Assembly: GCF_002003265.1 (NCBI RefSeq)
Contig: NZ_CP019687.1
Span: 372,001-436,000, forward strand
Direction of reading: 5' to 3'
DNA length: 64,000 nucleotides
Origin: Paenibacillus larvae subsp. larvae
GTDB lineage: Bacteria; Bacillota; Bacilli; Paenibacillales; NBRC-103111
How positions within the stretch are numbered: position 1 is the first letter of the stretch; the number at the start of each line of letters is the position of its first letter. Positions 8,994-17,343 of the stretch are shown one piece after another. Under the pieces are notes generated by a model, which was not told where the DNA came from, made no database searches, and worked only from the letters and a program-made list of their open reading frames with translations. The translations under genes were made by a program, and so were the position numbers.

Positions 8994-9230
8994 CTAGACC
9001 TTCCTAATAGGCTGGCTTGTTAATAAATAGTCCCGGTCCATATCTACTACAACAACACTGTGATGGCAGCAGGGGAAAACCAGAAGCTTTTTTTTGCCGG
9101 CTTGTATATCCCGGATTTCACCAGGCTTAATCGGAATAAGCACATTGTCCCGTTTGCAAAACGGACATTCCGGTACATAAAGATCGTTCATCACAATATC
9201 GTAGGGCCACGTGTTTATGAACGGAATCAT
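8994..9230 (-). CDS. Small CxxC protein downstream of the yycC-like gene
   Basis: A 78-residue protein starting at ATG 9230, one base after the stop of the yycC-like gene; the AAGGAAGG ribosome site lies inside that gene, so translation is probably coupled. It has CPFC near residue 25 and CCHH near residue 56, a likely zinc-ribbon-like site, with beta-rich flanks (KLLVFP, SVVVVDMD). A longer frame to 9314 exists but merely overlaps the upstream gene in another frame. I recognise it only as a conserved Paenibacillus-type hypothetical. Confidence 0.65.
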   Translation of the reverse strand: MIPFINTWPYDIVMNDLYVPECPFCKRDNVLIPIKPGEIRDIQAGKKKLLVFPCCHHSVVVVDMDRDYLLTSQPIRKV

Positions 9231-9231
9231 A

Positions 9232-9432
9232 TTAGCTGTTTTTTCCTTCCTTAGAGTCCAGGTTATGATTTGGGTCCTTAGATCCATTTTCATTTTCCGG
9301 AATTGACTTTGCAAGTTCAGATAATTTTTGTAAGAGAATATGCTGAGGCATATGCATCAAGTGCTCCAAAGGGATACCGAGCTGTTTGGAAAGCTTTTGT
9401 GCTGTTTCAGCTGAGATTTGAAGGGGTTTTAT
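9232..9432 (-). CDS. YycC-family small protein with apparent ATA start
   Basis: A minus-strand frame encodes a 66-residue protein opening with KPLQISAETAQKLSKQLG and containing LEHLMHMPQHILLQKLSEL, the core I know from YycC-type small proteins of bacilli, followed by a hydrophilic tail. An AAAGGAAG ribosome site lies eight bases before the codon where family members begin, but that codon is ATA, not ATG, GTG or TTG. Upstream the frame is open to about 9468 with no canonical start. Either ATA is used, the start was lost by mutation, or a short form starts at the internal ATG (HLMHMPQ). Confidence 0.6.
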   Translation of the reverse strand: MKPLQISAETAQKLSKQLGIPLEHLMHMPQHILLQKLSELAKSIPENENGSKDPNHNLDSKEGKNS

Positions 9433-9654
9433 AAGATCTACTTCCTTTCTATGGAAAATAGTTCTTTTACTCCATTGATATCATATTTTTCCAATACGTG
9501 CAATTTATGAATATCAATAACCGGGTAAAAAGGGAAAATCCAATAAGCTTATTTAAGCATACTCCTCTCACATCTTCAATATAGATTGATGTTTCCCTTT
9601 TATTTGTGATTTAATAAGGATATCAGTATTAAAATTCTGAAAGGTGTGATTTTT

Positions 9655-11460
9655 TTGAAAACACCCTTAAACCAGACCTGGGATTTGGATACCTTTTTTA
9701 AAGGGGGAAGTGCCTCCCCGGAATTCGCTTCGTTCCTGGAGGAAACTAAACAGAGAATTGCTGAATTTAAAGAAAATTTGGCGGCGGCGAAAGCCCCTCA
9801 AAATGCACAGGAAGGAGAACAGCTTTTTGAACTGGTTAACCAGTCCCAATCCATTTCACAGCGGCTGGGAGAAGCCATGTCTTTCACAGGCTGCCTGGCG
9901 TCGGATAATCATAAAGATAAGAAAGCCCAACTTCTGTCCGGACAAGTGAAGAGCCTTTATGCAGAATATGAGGCTTCCTTAACCCGTTTTGATCAATTGC
10001 TGAGTGAGACAGAAGATAATGTATGGAATCAGCTTCTGGATTCTGCTGAATTCTCGGGCATAAGATTCCCGCTAAATGAACGCCGGGACCTTGCCAAGGA
10101 AAAACTTTCTCCAGAAATGGAGGCTTTAATCAGCGATCTCTCTGTTGACGGTTATCATGGCTGGGGAGATTTGTATGATGTGACCGTGAGCCGGTTCCGT
10201 ATGGAAGTCGAGGAGGACGGTAATAAGCTGGAACTCTCCGCAGGCCAGGCTTTTAATAAACTCCATACTTCCGATAAAGAAAAGCGCCATCAATATATGG
10301 AATTGTGGGAGCAAGCGTGGGAAGAGCAAGGGGAGTATTGTGCGGACGAATTGAATCGACTTGCCGGATTCCGTCTTCAGGTTTATAAACATAGAGGCTG
10401 GAAGTCTGTACATAAAGAACCGCTTGCCATCAATCGGATGTCCGAACAGACACTGAATGTAATGTGGGACGTAATTGAACGAAACAAGGGGATATTTGTA
10501 GAATACCTGAACCGCAAAGCTAAGTTGATGGGATTGGAAAAGCTCGGTTGGGTCGATGTGGAAGCCCCGCTCGGTGGAGATACGAAAAAGATCAGCTATG
10601 ATGAAGGGGCCAAGCTGATTGTGGAGCAATTCCGCAACTTTAGCCCGAAAATGGCTGAATTTGCCGAGATGGCGTTCGAGAACCGTTGGATAGAAGCGGA
10701 AGACCGTCCAGGCAAACGTCCGGGAGGTTTTTGTACGTCGTTCCCACTATCCGAACAAACCCGTATTTTTATGACCTATGGAGGAACTGCCGACAATGTA
10801 TCCACATTGGCACACGAATTGGGACACGGTTATCACCAGCATCTGATGAACGATATGCCGGATCTGGCTCAGCAATACGCGATGAACGTAGCTGAGACAG
10901 CGTCCACCTTTGCAGAAATGATCGTGGCCGATGCCACGGTTAAGAATGCGGTTACGGATCAGGAACGCATCATTTTGCTGGAAGATAAGATTCAGCGCTC
11001 TGTTGCTTTCTTCATGAATATTCACGCCCGCTTTATTTTCGAAACCAATTTCTATGAAGAGCGCCGTAAGGGACTGGTCAGCATCGAACGCTTGAACGAA
11101 CTTATGGTGGAAGCACAGAAAAAGGCTTTCCACGATGCGCTAAGCTCTTATCATCCGCATTTTTGGGCGGCCAAACTGCACTTTTACTCAACCGATGTGC
11201 CGTTCTATAATTTCCCATATACTTTTGGTTATCTGTTCAGTAGCGGCATCTATGCGCGGGCAATCGAAGAAGGTCCAACCTTTGAAGAGAAATATGCTTC
11301 TCTGCTTAGGGATACAGGCAGTATGACAGTAGAAGATCTTGCTCAGAAACATCTCGGAGTAGATTTGACTAAACCGGATTTCTGGCAGAGTGCAGTCGAT
11401 ATGGCTATTGCCGATGTAAACAAATTTATGGAGCTGACCCAATCTCAAGTAAACGGCTAG
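9655..11460 (+). CDS. pepF: Oligoendopeptidase F-type metallopeptidase (M3B)
   Basis: A zinc peptidase of about 600 residues that cleaves short peptides in the cytosol. The M3 zinc motif HELGH occurs at about residue 390 (THELGHG-type context, LAHELGHGYHQHL), with the third ligand glutamate in the following NVAETASTFAEM segment. An N-terminal M3B helical domain (residues 1-200) is present. The start is TTG 9655, seven bases after AAAGGTG; GTG 9646 overlaps the ribosome site. It stands alone with its own terminator. Confidence 0.9.
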   Translation: MKTPLNQTWDLDTFFKGGSASPEFASFLEETKQRIAEFKENLAAAKAPQNAQEGEQLFELVNQSQSISQRLGEAMSFTGCLASDNHKDKKAQLLSGQVKSLYAEYEASLTRFDQLLSETEDNVWNQLLDSAEFSGIRFPLNERRDLAKEKLSPEMEALISDLSVDGYHGWGDLYDVTVSRFRMEVEEDGNKLELSAGQAFNKLHTSDKEKRHQYMELWEQAWEEQGEYCADELNRLAGFRLQVYKHRGWKSVHKEPLAINRMSEQTLNVMWDVIERNKGIFVEYLNRKAKLMGLEKLGWVDVEAPLGGDTKKISYDEGAKLIVEQFRNFSPKMAEFAEMAFENRWIEAEDRPGKRPGGFCTSFPLSEQTRIFMTYGGTADNVSTLAHELGHGYHQHLMNDMPDLAQQYAMNVAETASTFAEMIVADATVKNAVTDQERIILLEDKIQRSVAFFMNIHARFIFETNFYEERRKGLVSIERLNELMVEAQKKAFHDALSSYHPHFWAAKLHFYSTDVPFYNFPYTFGYLFSSGIYARAIEEGPTFEEKYASLLRDTGSMTVEDLAQKHLGVDLTKPDFWQSAVDMAIADVNKFMELTQSQVNG

Positions 11461-11520
11461 CAGACAATAAACATCCATTCCAGGCATAGCCGGCCAACGA
11501 TATATTGAATGGAAAGAAGA

Positions 11521-11585
11521 GACCTCTCCTTTGGTGATGTATGTAGTAACTACATGTTTACCAAGGAAAGGTTTCTTTTTGTTTG
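11521..11585 (+). terminator. Long intrinsic terminator after pepF
   Basis: An extended hairpin: outer arms ACCTCTCCTTTGGT and ACCAAGGAAAGGT, and inner arms ATGTAGT and ACTACAT, followed by TTTCTTTTTGTTT. Confidence 0.8.
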
Positions 11586-12037
11586 ATATGTGATGTTATG
11601 ATTTGAATTTTAGTTCGCAAAAAGATAAAATTTGGAATATTATCAATATTTTCAGAACGGCTCAACCTTTTTGAGTATGAAATGCTGGTGCAGTTTATTA
11701 AGATTATTCCTGATATATACGAATCAGTCCATTTCAGAAATCGCTTTCTTGTTCAAGTTTTGCAGCCAAAGCTATTATACACGATATTTAAAAAGTTAAC
11801 GGGTAATAACGCCGAGACAGTTCCGCAGGGATAATTCCGGTAAGTAGAAACTCGAATATCCGTATAGTTTATTCATACTTCAGACCTATTCAAAAATCTG
11901 CGAAATTTTACAATGTTCTAACATAAATAGTTCTTTAGGTTTAGGGATTTGTAAAAATTTGTTGAATTAGTAAAATTAATGTAGTATAGTAAGGCTATAT
12001 ACCTATATTTGTAAAGGATAAAGAAAGGAGAGAAGTA
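11586..12037 (+). promoter_or_regulatory. Intergenic region with a candidate promoter at 11962-11990
   Basis: About 450 bp of AT-rich sequence without a gene. Near its end TTGAAT (11962-11967) and TATAGT (11985-11990) are separated by 17 bp, a good sigma-A-like promoter for the gene at 12038. I see no other convincing structure. Confidence 0.5.
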
Positions 12038-12403
12038 ATGAGATTGGAGCATATACCGCTTGCCCGCCAAGTGGAGATCGCATTTCGTGCCATGAAAAAG
12101 GAACTCATTGAATTATCTTCAGGAACAGTACTCATTCAGATCCGCAACAACATGATCGGCAAATTTGGGATAAGACATCTTCCCCTGGAAGCGATGGATG
12201 GCCAAGTAAATAAAGCCGGGAGAGGGTTAACCAATTCCCAGTTTGAACAGTTCAGAAAAATGGCGATAGATTCCCTCAAGTACAAGGTGAACTGGACACA
12301 TGGGGAAATCTTATTTGATTTTATGGTAAAAAAAGGAACTTTGTACACCAGTGTACAGTTTGAGTCTAACTATATTCTACGACTTAAACCCCTTGTAGCA
12401 TAA
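12038..12403 (+). CDS. Conserved hypothetical protein beside the prophage left end
   Basis: A 121-residue basic protein behind a strong AAAGGAGAG ribosome site and a good promoter. It is a soluble mixed alpha/beta protein (AGTVLIQIRNNMIGKFGIRHLP, KWTHGEILFDFMVKKG-type segment). I recall similar sequences only as Paenibacillus hypotheticals. Its stop codon lies inside its own terminator hairpin, and the prophage integrase converges on it 53 bp away, so the attachment site should lie near here. It is probably host, not phage. Confidence 0.65.
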   Translation: MRLEHIPLARQVEIAFRAMKKELIELSSGTVLIQIRNNMIGKFGIRHLPLEAMDGQVNKAGRGLTNSQFEQFRKMAIDSLKYKVNWTHGEILFDFMVKKGTLYTSVQFESNYILRLKPLVA

Positions 12404-12417
12404 GGGGTTTTTATTTT
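12386..12417 (+). terminator. Intrinsic terminator overlapping the end of the 12038 gene
   Basis: A 9-bp stem (AAACCCCTT with AAGGGGTTT) and a TTTATTTT tail; the stop codon is within the hairpin. Confidence 0.8.
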
Positions 12418-12455
12418 GAAGATTTCATTTTCCCACATTTTGCCCACAAGTTAAT

Positions 12456-13595
12456 TCAAAACAAAACTGCACCCAACTGACTTGCCGCGTCTTTCTGCAT
12501 GTTTGGTAATACGTGTGAATAGGTATCCATTGTTGTCTTTATTGTAGCGTGTCCGAGCATTTCCTGTACGATTTTTGGATTTACGTTAGATCCCAGCAAA
12601 GTTGTTGCGAATGTATGGCGAAGCCCATGCATTGTAATTTCAGGTACACCTGCTCCTTTAATTGTCTTCGCAAGTTGTTTATCTAATGAATTAGGGTATA
12701 ATATCCCTTTAGTTTTCGGGCTTGGAAATAGTAGATTTAACTCATTAGCCGGGCATTCTAACTTCCACTGTTTCATTACTTTGATAGTAGGTTCCGGCAG
12801 TTGGATTGTACGGATCGCACTCTCCGTCTTCGGCATATCTTTCAAATAAAGCTTTCTTTGGGCATAAACTATTGTTCTTTTTATACTTACAATCCCCTTT
12901 TTTGTATCTACGTCATCCCAAATAAGGCCGAGTAATTCCCCCTTTCTCATCCCCGATGTGAGTGCTAAAAGAAAAATTACATAATAAAGCTTAGGTCCGT
13001 CTTTAGCATAATCTAAAAATTTCCTCTGATCTTCAACCGTCCAAGTTTTCATTTTAGTATTTTTTCTACTTAGCGACGGTTTTTTCACGAGCGGAATTGG
13101 GTTTCTACTGATCATATTCCATTTGACTGCTTGCGTGAAAGCTTTACTTAGTAAATTCCCGATGTTTTGGACGTACCCGGCCCCGTAATGTTCACGAAGA
13201 CTGTTGTAAAATTTCTGAACATGATTAGGGGTAAGATCAGTAAGTCTTAAACTCCCAATGTTCGGTTGTATATGATTCTTTACAAACGTCATACGTTGCT
13301 CGTAAGTGTTAGGGGCAACCTCATACTTAAGTGTATTTTCCACGAAATCCAATAGGAATTCCCCTACGGTAAGTTTTGTTGGCTCAACGTAAGTCCCGTT
13401 TAACAATTCTGACTGTATCCTTACAGCAGCTTCTTGAGCCTCTTCCTTTGTTCTAAATCCGCCTACCTCTTTCTGCTTTCGTTTTCCTGTTTTTGGATCG
13501 GTGATATCGTACCGATAGTACCACTTTGCCCCACATGTACAGCGTCTCCGCTCAGGTGGGCACTTGCAATTACGTTTACGAAATGTTCCTGCCAT
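12456..13595 (-). CDS. int: Phage integrase (tyrosine recombinase)
   Basis: It catalyses site-specific integration and excision of the prophage. The N-terminus has a Cys-rich AP2-like arm-binding region (CKCPPERRRCTCGAKW), then a SAM-like core-binding domain (LTVGEFLLDFVENTL), then the catalytic domain with the first Arg in TSGMRKGELLGL, HGLRH, LGHATIKTT and the nucleophile Tyr in DTYSHVLP. The start at 13595 is chosen because AAGGAGG sits ten bases upstream; a longer frame to 13670 lacks a ribosome site. Its 3' end faces the host gene at 12038, where sequence such as TTTTGCCCACAA may be an arm site. Confidence 0.95.
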   Translation of the reverse strand: MAGTFRKRNCKCPPERRRCTCGAKWYYRYDITDPKTGKRKQKEVGGFRTKEEAQEAAVRIQSELLNGTYVEPTKLTVGEFLLDFVENTLKYEVAPNTYEQRMTFVKNHIQPNIGSLRLTDLTPNHVQKFYNSLREHYGAGYVQNIGNLLSKAFTQAVKWNMISRNPIPLVKKPSLSRKNTKMKTWTVEDQRKFLDYAKDGPKLYYVIFLLALTSGMRKGELLGLIWDDVDTKKGIVSIKRTIVYAQRKLYLKDMPKTESAIRTIQLPEPTIKVMKQWKLECPANELNLLFPSPKTKGILYPNSLDKQLAKTIKGAGVPEITMHGLRHTFATTLLGSNVNPKIVQEMLGHATIKTTMDTYSHVLPNMQKDAASQLGAVLF

Positions 13596-13674
13596 CGTGC
13601 TCAATCCTCCTTGCGAATATATGTTCGGTTTAATATGTATGTTAAACAGCCTTGCGGCTGGAAAGCGCAAAGAA

Positions 13675-14139
13675 TTAATATTCCAACATTTTAACTAAAA
13701 CAAGGGGGTCAAAAAAAATTATATAGCTCTTGAAAAAAGCATAATGTTCATACTTTCTCCGATAATAATCAAGAGTCATTTCCAAAAAATCTTCAGTTAT
13801 ACCCAGAAATTCTGCCAACTCAAATTTATTACAGACGCCAGATTCGTAAGCGCTGACAAAGTCATTAAGTGTAACTAATCTTTGGCAGGCCCAGTCTCTG
13901 GCTCTAATTTCTTGTTTTCGGTTTCTTATATCTGATTGGTCAAGTATATTACCTGAGGAGGTATGATAATGGCCTAGTTCTTCAGAGAGGATACACTTCT
14001 TTTCTATGGTGGTAGTTATACATTTGTTAATCCATATTGTATTGTTACAGTACAAACCTTTTATAGAACCTCTTATATTTTCTTCGAAGATGTCCACACC
14101 ATGCTGTGACGCTTCTATGAGCAGTTGTTCGTATGTCAT
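13675..14139 (-). CDS. ImmA/IrrE-family metallopeptidase
   Basis: A 154-residue protein with the zinc-peptidase motif variant EELGHYHTS (the first position of HExxH is Glu, as in many phage relatives) and a helical C-terminus (LAEFLGITEDFLEMTLDYY). ImmA-type peptidases cleave their partner repressor to induce mobile elements. Here it lies 8 bp downstream of the repressor gene on the same strand, the usual immunity pairing, so it probably inactivates that repressor under stress. Confidence 0.85.
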   Translation of the reverse strand: MTYEQLLIEASQHGVDIFEENIRGSIKGLYCNNTIWINKCITTTIEKKCILSEELGHYHTSSGNILDQSDIRNRKQEIRARDWACQRLVTLNDFVSAYESGVCNKFELAEFLGITEDFLEMTLDYYRRKYEHYAFFKSYIIFFDPLVLVKMLEY

Positions 14140-14146
14140 GGCTGCG

Positions 14147-14479
14147 TTACTCCTGATTTTTTCTTTTTGATTTCACAAACTCCTTAAAACGTTCAATTTC
14201 CTCTAATTCTTCCTCCGTCCACTCCCCGTCATGGTGAGCGGCTATAGTATAAACCTCTCCAGATGTTTCTCTCCCAAGCAGGTAATCCGTTGAGACTGCA
14301 AAAATGTCCGCTAAATCACGTAAAACATTGCCCGGCGGGATAACCCTTCCAGCCTCGTAGTTCGCAATATTTGTCCGCTTCATACCAAGCATTTCCGCCA
14401 ATTCATCTTGCGTAAGGCCTTTTTCTTCACGTAATTTTTTAATCCTTAATCCCATTTGTTTTTTCTCTTTTTCATTCAC
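14147..14479 (-). CDS. Phage repressor (XRE/cI-type helix-turn-helix)
   Basis: A 110-residue protein with an N-terminal XRE helix-turn-helix (LGLRIKKLREEKGLTQDELAEMLGM is the recognition region in pieces; DYLLGRETSG ends the domain) and a short acidic, Glu-rich C-terminus. It should hold the lysogenic state by binding the repeated TGACGT-type sites between itself and the Cro-like gene. Coupled to the ImmA-type peptidase. Confidence 0.88.
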   Translation of the reverse strand: MNEKEKKQMGLRIKKLREEKGLTQDELAEMLGMKRTNIANYEAGRVIPPGNVLRDLADIFAVSTDYLLGRETSGEVYTIAAHHDGEWTEEELEEIERFKEFVKSKRKNQE

Positions 14480-14509
14480 TAATAAACGCCCCCCCTTCGA
14501 AAAAAAGGT

Positions 14510-14578
14510 TTATAAAAATGACGTTTCGGGCTTGACGTTTGTTTAAATGACGTGATATGATGTCAGTGTCAATAAAAA
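14510..14578. promoter_or_regulatory. Lysogeny switch: operator repeats and rightward early promoter
   Basis: Between the repressor and Cro-like genes there are at least three TGACGT boxes (about 14519, 14533, 14548) and a related TGATGTCA. The rightward promoter TTGACG (14532-14537) and TATGAT (14556-14561), 18 bp apart, overlaps them, so repressor binding would block early transcription. Confidence 0.65.
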
Positions 14579-14603
14579 GCACATCGGAAAGGAGGTAAAC
14601 CAT

Positions 14604-14846
14604 ATGGACAGTAGTTTATCTCGCAGACAAATATTCCTAAAATATCGTCGTCAATTTAACGTCACCTAACGCCAATTATCAATAGACATGAACGTCAGCG
14701 AGAGTCATATCCGCAATATAGAAAGCGGAAGAGGTAATCCGGATGCAAAACTGCTTTTTAAACTAGCTAAGTATTTTGAGACTACTCCGGAAAATCTTTT
14801 TCCAGACCTTGCTGATGTAGAAATATGTCGTTCGGTTTCGCACTAA
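14604..14846 (+). pseudogene. Cro-like helix-turn-helix protein with premature stop
   Basis: A frame of 80 codons with an excellent GGAGG ribosome site. It starts MDSSLSRRQIFLKYRRQ and, after an in-frame TAA at 14667-14669, continues with a classic helix-turn-helix (RQLSIDMNVSESHIRNIESG, then RGNPDAKLLFKLAKYF). The stop falls where a glutamine (CAA) is expected at the start of the HTH helix. As read, only 21 residues are made, so the lytic switch partner is probably inactive unless suppressed or reinitiated. Confidence 0.75.
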
Positions 14847-14931
14847 TTGTCATTATTATAAACCATCATTTAAAATAACGCAAGTTAAAATTACATATAT
14901 TTCAAAAAATTTATAGAGGGGGGGCAAAAAC

Positions 14932-15114
14932 GTGGACCAACTGCCAAATATCTTGACCGCAAAGCAGGTGGCCGATTATCTTGGATGGCACATCAATACA
15001 GTTTACGCTCGTTGCACAAGTGGGGTATTGCCCAGTTTTAAAAGTGGTAACAGTCGCAGAATTAGAAAGGAGGCATTTTTGGAATGGATAGAAAGCATGG
15101 AGAAGAAATTCTAA
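14932..15114 (+). CDS. Excisionase/MerR-like helix-turn-helix protein
   Basis: A 60-residue DNA-binding domain: LTAKQVADYLGWHINTVYARC followed in the usual pattern by a wing and RRIRKEAFLEWI. This is the small HTH_17/excisionase type common at the start of phage early operons. Start GTG 14932 after GAGGGGGGG. It may regulate excision or early genes; the target is not shown. Confidence 0.75.
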   Translation: MDQLPNILTAKQVADYLGWHINTVYARCTSGVLPSFKSGNSRRIRKEAFLEWIESMEKKF

Positions 15115-15332
15115 CTAAGATGTGGGAGCTTATGGAGCAAGTAATCCGCGAATGTGCAGGTGAAAATTTAGAAAACCTTGATTCTGTTGTACACCTTGCC
15201 CTTAAGCAAGCAACAGCGGAAAACGTTCCTGAGAAAGTTTCGATAATGCTTTCGGAAAAAACATTAGAAGCGTACAAGAAGCTCAAAGAAGAACGGAGAC
15301 TTAAGAAAGCTAGTCCTACTAAACCACAGTAA
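15084..15332 (+). CDS. Small acidic phage protein, unknown function
   Basis: An 82-residue helical protein with an AAAGGAGG ribosome site inside the preceding gene, overlapping it by 31 bp. Mostly charged helices ending in a basic tail (KKLKEERRLKKASPTKPQ). I do not recognise the family. Early-operon position. Confidence 0.6.
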   Translation: MDRKHGEEILTKMWELMEQVIRECAGENLENLDSVVHLALKQATAENVPEKVSIMLSEKTLEAYKKLKEERRLKKASPTKPQ

Positions 15333-15348
15333 AGGAGGTGAGAAAAGT

Positions 15349-15600
15349 ATGATTGGTATCCACCCGATTCATAGGCGGCTTGCGGAGTTGCACATGCTTT
15401 CGAAAAAACGCGAACTAACCCCATTAGAGTGGGCAGATTTAACGCACTGCATAAAGCAAAATGCGACATTGGTACTTAAATTAGATTGGCTTAAAGAGCT
15501 TAGCGTCACAGCTTACGCAATGCAAGATACCGATTGGCAACATGAAATATGTGCCCAAATTAAAGAAATAGAACGCACTCTCGATTTTCCAGTAATTTGA
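15349..15600 (+). CDS. Small phage protein, unknown function
   Basis: An 83-residue soluble helical protein (IHPIHRRLAELHMLSKKREL, TPLEWADLTHCIKQN) behind AAAGGAGGTG. Similar short proteins occur in early regions of Bacillales phages, with no known role. Confidence 0.65.
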   Translation: MIGIHPIHRRLAELHMLSKKRELTPLEWADLTHCIKQNATLVLKLDWLKELSVTAYAMQDTDWQHEICAQIKEIERTLDFPVI

Positions 15601-15615
15601 AAGGAGGTGAACAAC

Positions 15616-15846
15616 ATGTACAATTTTAAAGCCGCGCGGCAAAGGATCGAAGAATTGAAATTGATATACCGCCAAAACAAAAAGCACCATCAAGAAGATG
15701 GCACTTGGGACTGGTGGTTGATGGCTCAAATAGAAGAAATAGAAAAAGAAATCCATAAAAATAGAACGGCTGTCCTGCACGACGACCGTTCTGCCAAAAA
15801 AAAGGTATACCCAATCATAACACAATGGGGAGGCGCTAATCAATGA
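15616..15846 (+). CDS. Small phage protein, unknown function
   Basis: A 76-residue charged helical protein starting at ATG 15616 (AAAGGAGGTG eight bases upstream; an in-frame GTG at 15607 is inside the ribosome site). Its stop overlaps the start of the AbrB-like gene by four bases (ATGA), implying translational coupling. No family recognised. Confidence 0.6.
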   Translation: MYNFKAARQRIEELKLIYRQNKKHHQEDGTWDWWLMAQIEEIEKEIHKNRTAVLHDDRSAKKKVYPIITQWGGANQ

Positions 15847-16127
15847 AAGTAACCGGAATTGTAAGGAAACTTGACGAATTAGGGCGGGTAGTAATCCCAA
15901 AAGAACTCCGTACTACTTTAGGCATTGGTGAAAAAGACGCTCTGGAAATCTATGTAGACGGTGAGCGCATTATGCTGAAGAAATATAACCCGGGCTGCTA
16001 TCTCTGTGGTGGAATTAGTGGCGATTTACAGACATTTTTCGGCCGTAACATCTGTCAGAAATGCATCGAGGAGATCAGTAACCACGCGGATAAGATCAAA
16101 GAAAGCCTATCACATACCGCTGAATAA
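15843..16127 (+). CDS. AbrB/SpoVT-type transition-state regulator
   Basis: A 94-residue protein whose first 50 residues are the AbrB swapped-hairpin DNA-binding domain (VRKLDELGRVVIPKELRTTLG, in two parts, then LEIYVDGERIMLKKY). A short Cys-bearing tail follows (CYLCGG, CQKC), which may bind zinc. Host AbrB represses stationary-phase genes; a phage copy could tune lysogeny or host sporulation timing. Confidence 0.85.
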   Translation: MKVTGIVRKLDELGRVVIPKELRTTLGIGEKDALEIYVDGERIMLKKYNPGCYLCGGISGDLQTFFGRNICQKCIEEISNHADKIKESLSHTAE

Positions 16128-16159
16128 TTTCCAATTTTTCTTATAGGAGGAATTTGAAA

Positions 16160-16531
16160 ATGAGTAAGAGCGCAAGAATCTCATTGGAATCCCTAGCAAA
16201 TGGTGGTGTCGTTGAACGTTTTGAACAGGAGTTGGCAAAGGTATTTGCTAATATTGGTGATCCCAACACCAGTGCTAAAGCGGCGCGGAAGATCAATCTG
16301 TCTTTGTCAATCAAGCCTGATGAGAAACGGGAAATAGCCGAAGTCACCATTCAGGCCACGACCACACTAGCCCCATCAAAGGAACTGATGACTACGATCA
16401 TCATGGACCGTGATAATGACGGGAAGGTTGTCGGTGCTGAACTTAAGTCCAACATGCAGGGACAGACCTACCTGGGGGATGATGGCGAAGTGCGAAGCGA
16501 TGTCGGCGACAAAATCAAACGAATCTATTAA
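16160..16531 (+). CDS. Phage early protein, replication-terminator-like annotation group
   Basis: About 123 residues starting at ATG 16160 (AGGAGG upstream; TTG 16154 is too close). The conserved core is ARKINLSLSIKPDEKREIAEV and a C-terminal SDVGDKIKRIY. Homologues in Firmicute phages are commonly labelled replication terminator protein, but I see no evidence for that function. It heads the recombination gene block. Confidence 0.6.
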   Translation: MSKSARISLESLANGGVVERFEQELAKVFANIGDPNTSAKAARKINLSLSIKPDEKREIAEVTIQATTTLAPSKELMTTIIMDRDNDGKVVGAELKSNMQGQTYLGDDGEVRSDVGDKIKRIY

Positions 16532-16567
16532 TCAAATCCAAAACCCAAATCATAGGAGGAATTAAAT

Positions 16568-17278
16568 ATGTTTAATCGCGATGCATTGGAATATCTTTCG
16601 GAGCAAGGCCAGCCGGAAATTATTGAAGTTAATGGACAGCAGTATGCTACACACCAACTGTACGAGGTGGTAGAACCGACGCCGGAACCGCTGGTAGTAC
16701 GTAATCTTTCTGGATTGATAGATTACTTGAAATCTGAGTTTGATAAGCAAGCTCCACTCTTAGTTCATGTAGTCAGTCCTACACAAGTAACGGTTGTATC
16801 TTCGTATAACAATGATTATGCACGGAAGGAAATCATCAAGGCTGAGGCATTGCTGCCAGAATATCGGTTCGGCTCCTACTATGAAGCTGAAGATTTTATC
16901 ATCAAACTGCAATCTGGGTTCGTGGCGAACGAGGACCGTGCGAAGTTGCTCAAAGTCGTTGGAAATGTCAAGGAAGAAAACGTACGAAGCATCGGAGATG
17001 ACGGCGTTTCGCAGTCTGTGACAGCCAAGACTGGCGTCGCAACAGTAGAGGATGTTAAGGTGCCTAATCCGGTACTGCTGGCTCCATATCGTACCTTTGT
17101 CGAAGTGATTCAGCCGGAATCTGCTTTCGTCTTCCGGATGAAAAACGGACCGCTGGCTGCGCTGTTTGAAGCCGATGGAGGCGCTTGGCGTAATGCGGCT
17201 ATTGATGCAGTGGCTACTTACCTAGTTGAAAAATTATCAGAACTGATTGAAACAGGTCAGATTGTTGTCATTGCATAA
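16568..17278 (+). CDS. Phage protein of the YfdQ/DUF2303 type
   Basis: A 236-residue protein whose middle and C-terminus (LVHVVSPTQVTVVSSYNND, YRTFVEVIQPESAFVFRM, VATYLVEKLSELI) resemble DUF2303/YfdQ proteins found beside phage recombination genes. The function is unknown. It shares the block with the ATPases downstream. Confidence 0.6.
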   Translation: MFNRDALEYLSEQGQPEIIEVNGQQYATHQLYEVVEPTPEPLVVRNLSGLIDYLKSEFDKQAPLLVHVVSPTQVTVVSSYNNDYARKEIIKAEALLPEYRFGSYYEAEDFIIKLQSGFVANEDRAKLLKVVGNVKEENVRSIGDDGVSQSVTAKTGVATVEDVKVPNPVLLAPYRTFVEVIQPESAFVFRMKNGPLAALFEADGGAWRNAAIDAVATYLVEKLSELIETGQIVVIA

Positions 17279-17343
17279 GCCAAGCCTAAAGGGGCGGTTG
17301 TAATGCCGCCCTTCATTTAACCAAGCAACAAGGAGGATTGAGC

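Noticed and set aside
8994-9314. A 106-residue version of the CxxC protein starting at 9314
   Set aside because: The extra N-terminus overlaps the YycC-like coding region in another frame; ATG 9230 has coupled translation and a ribosome site.
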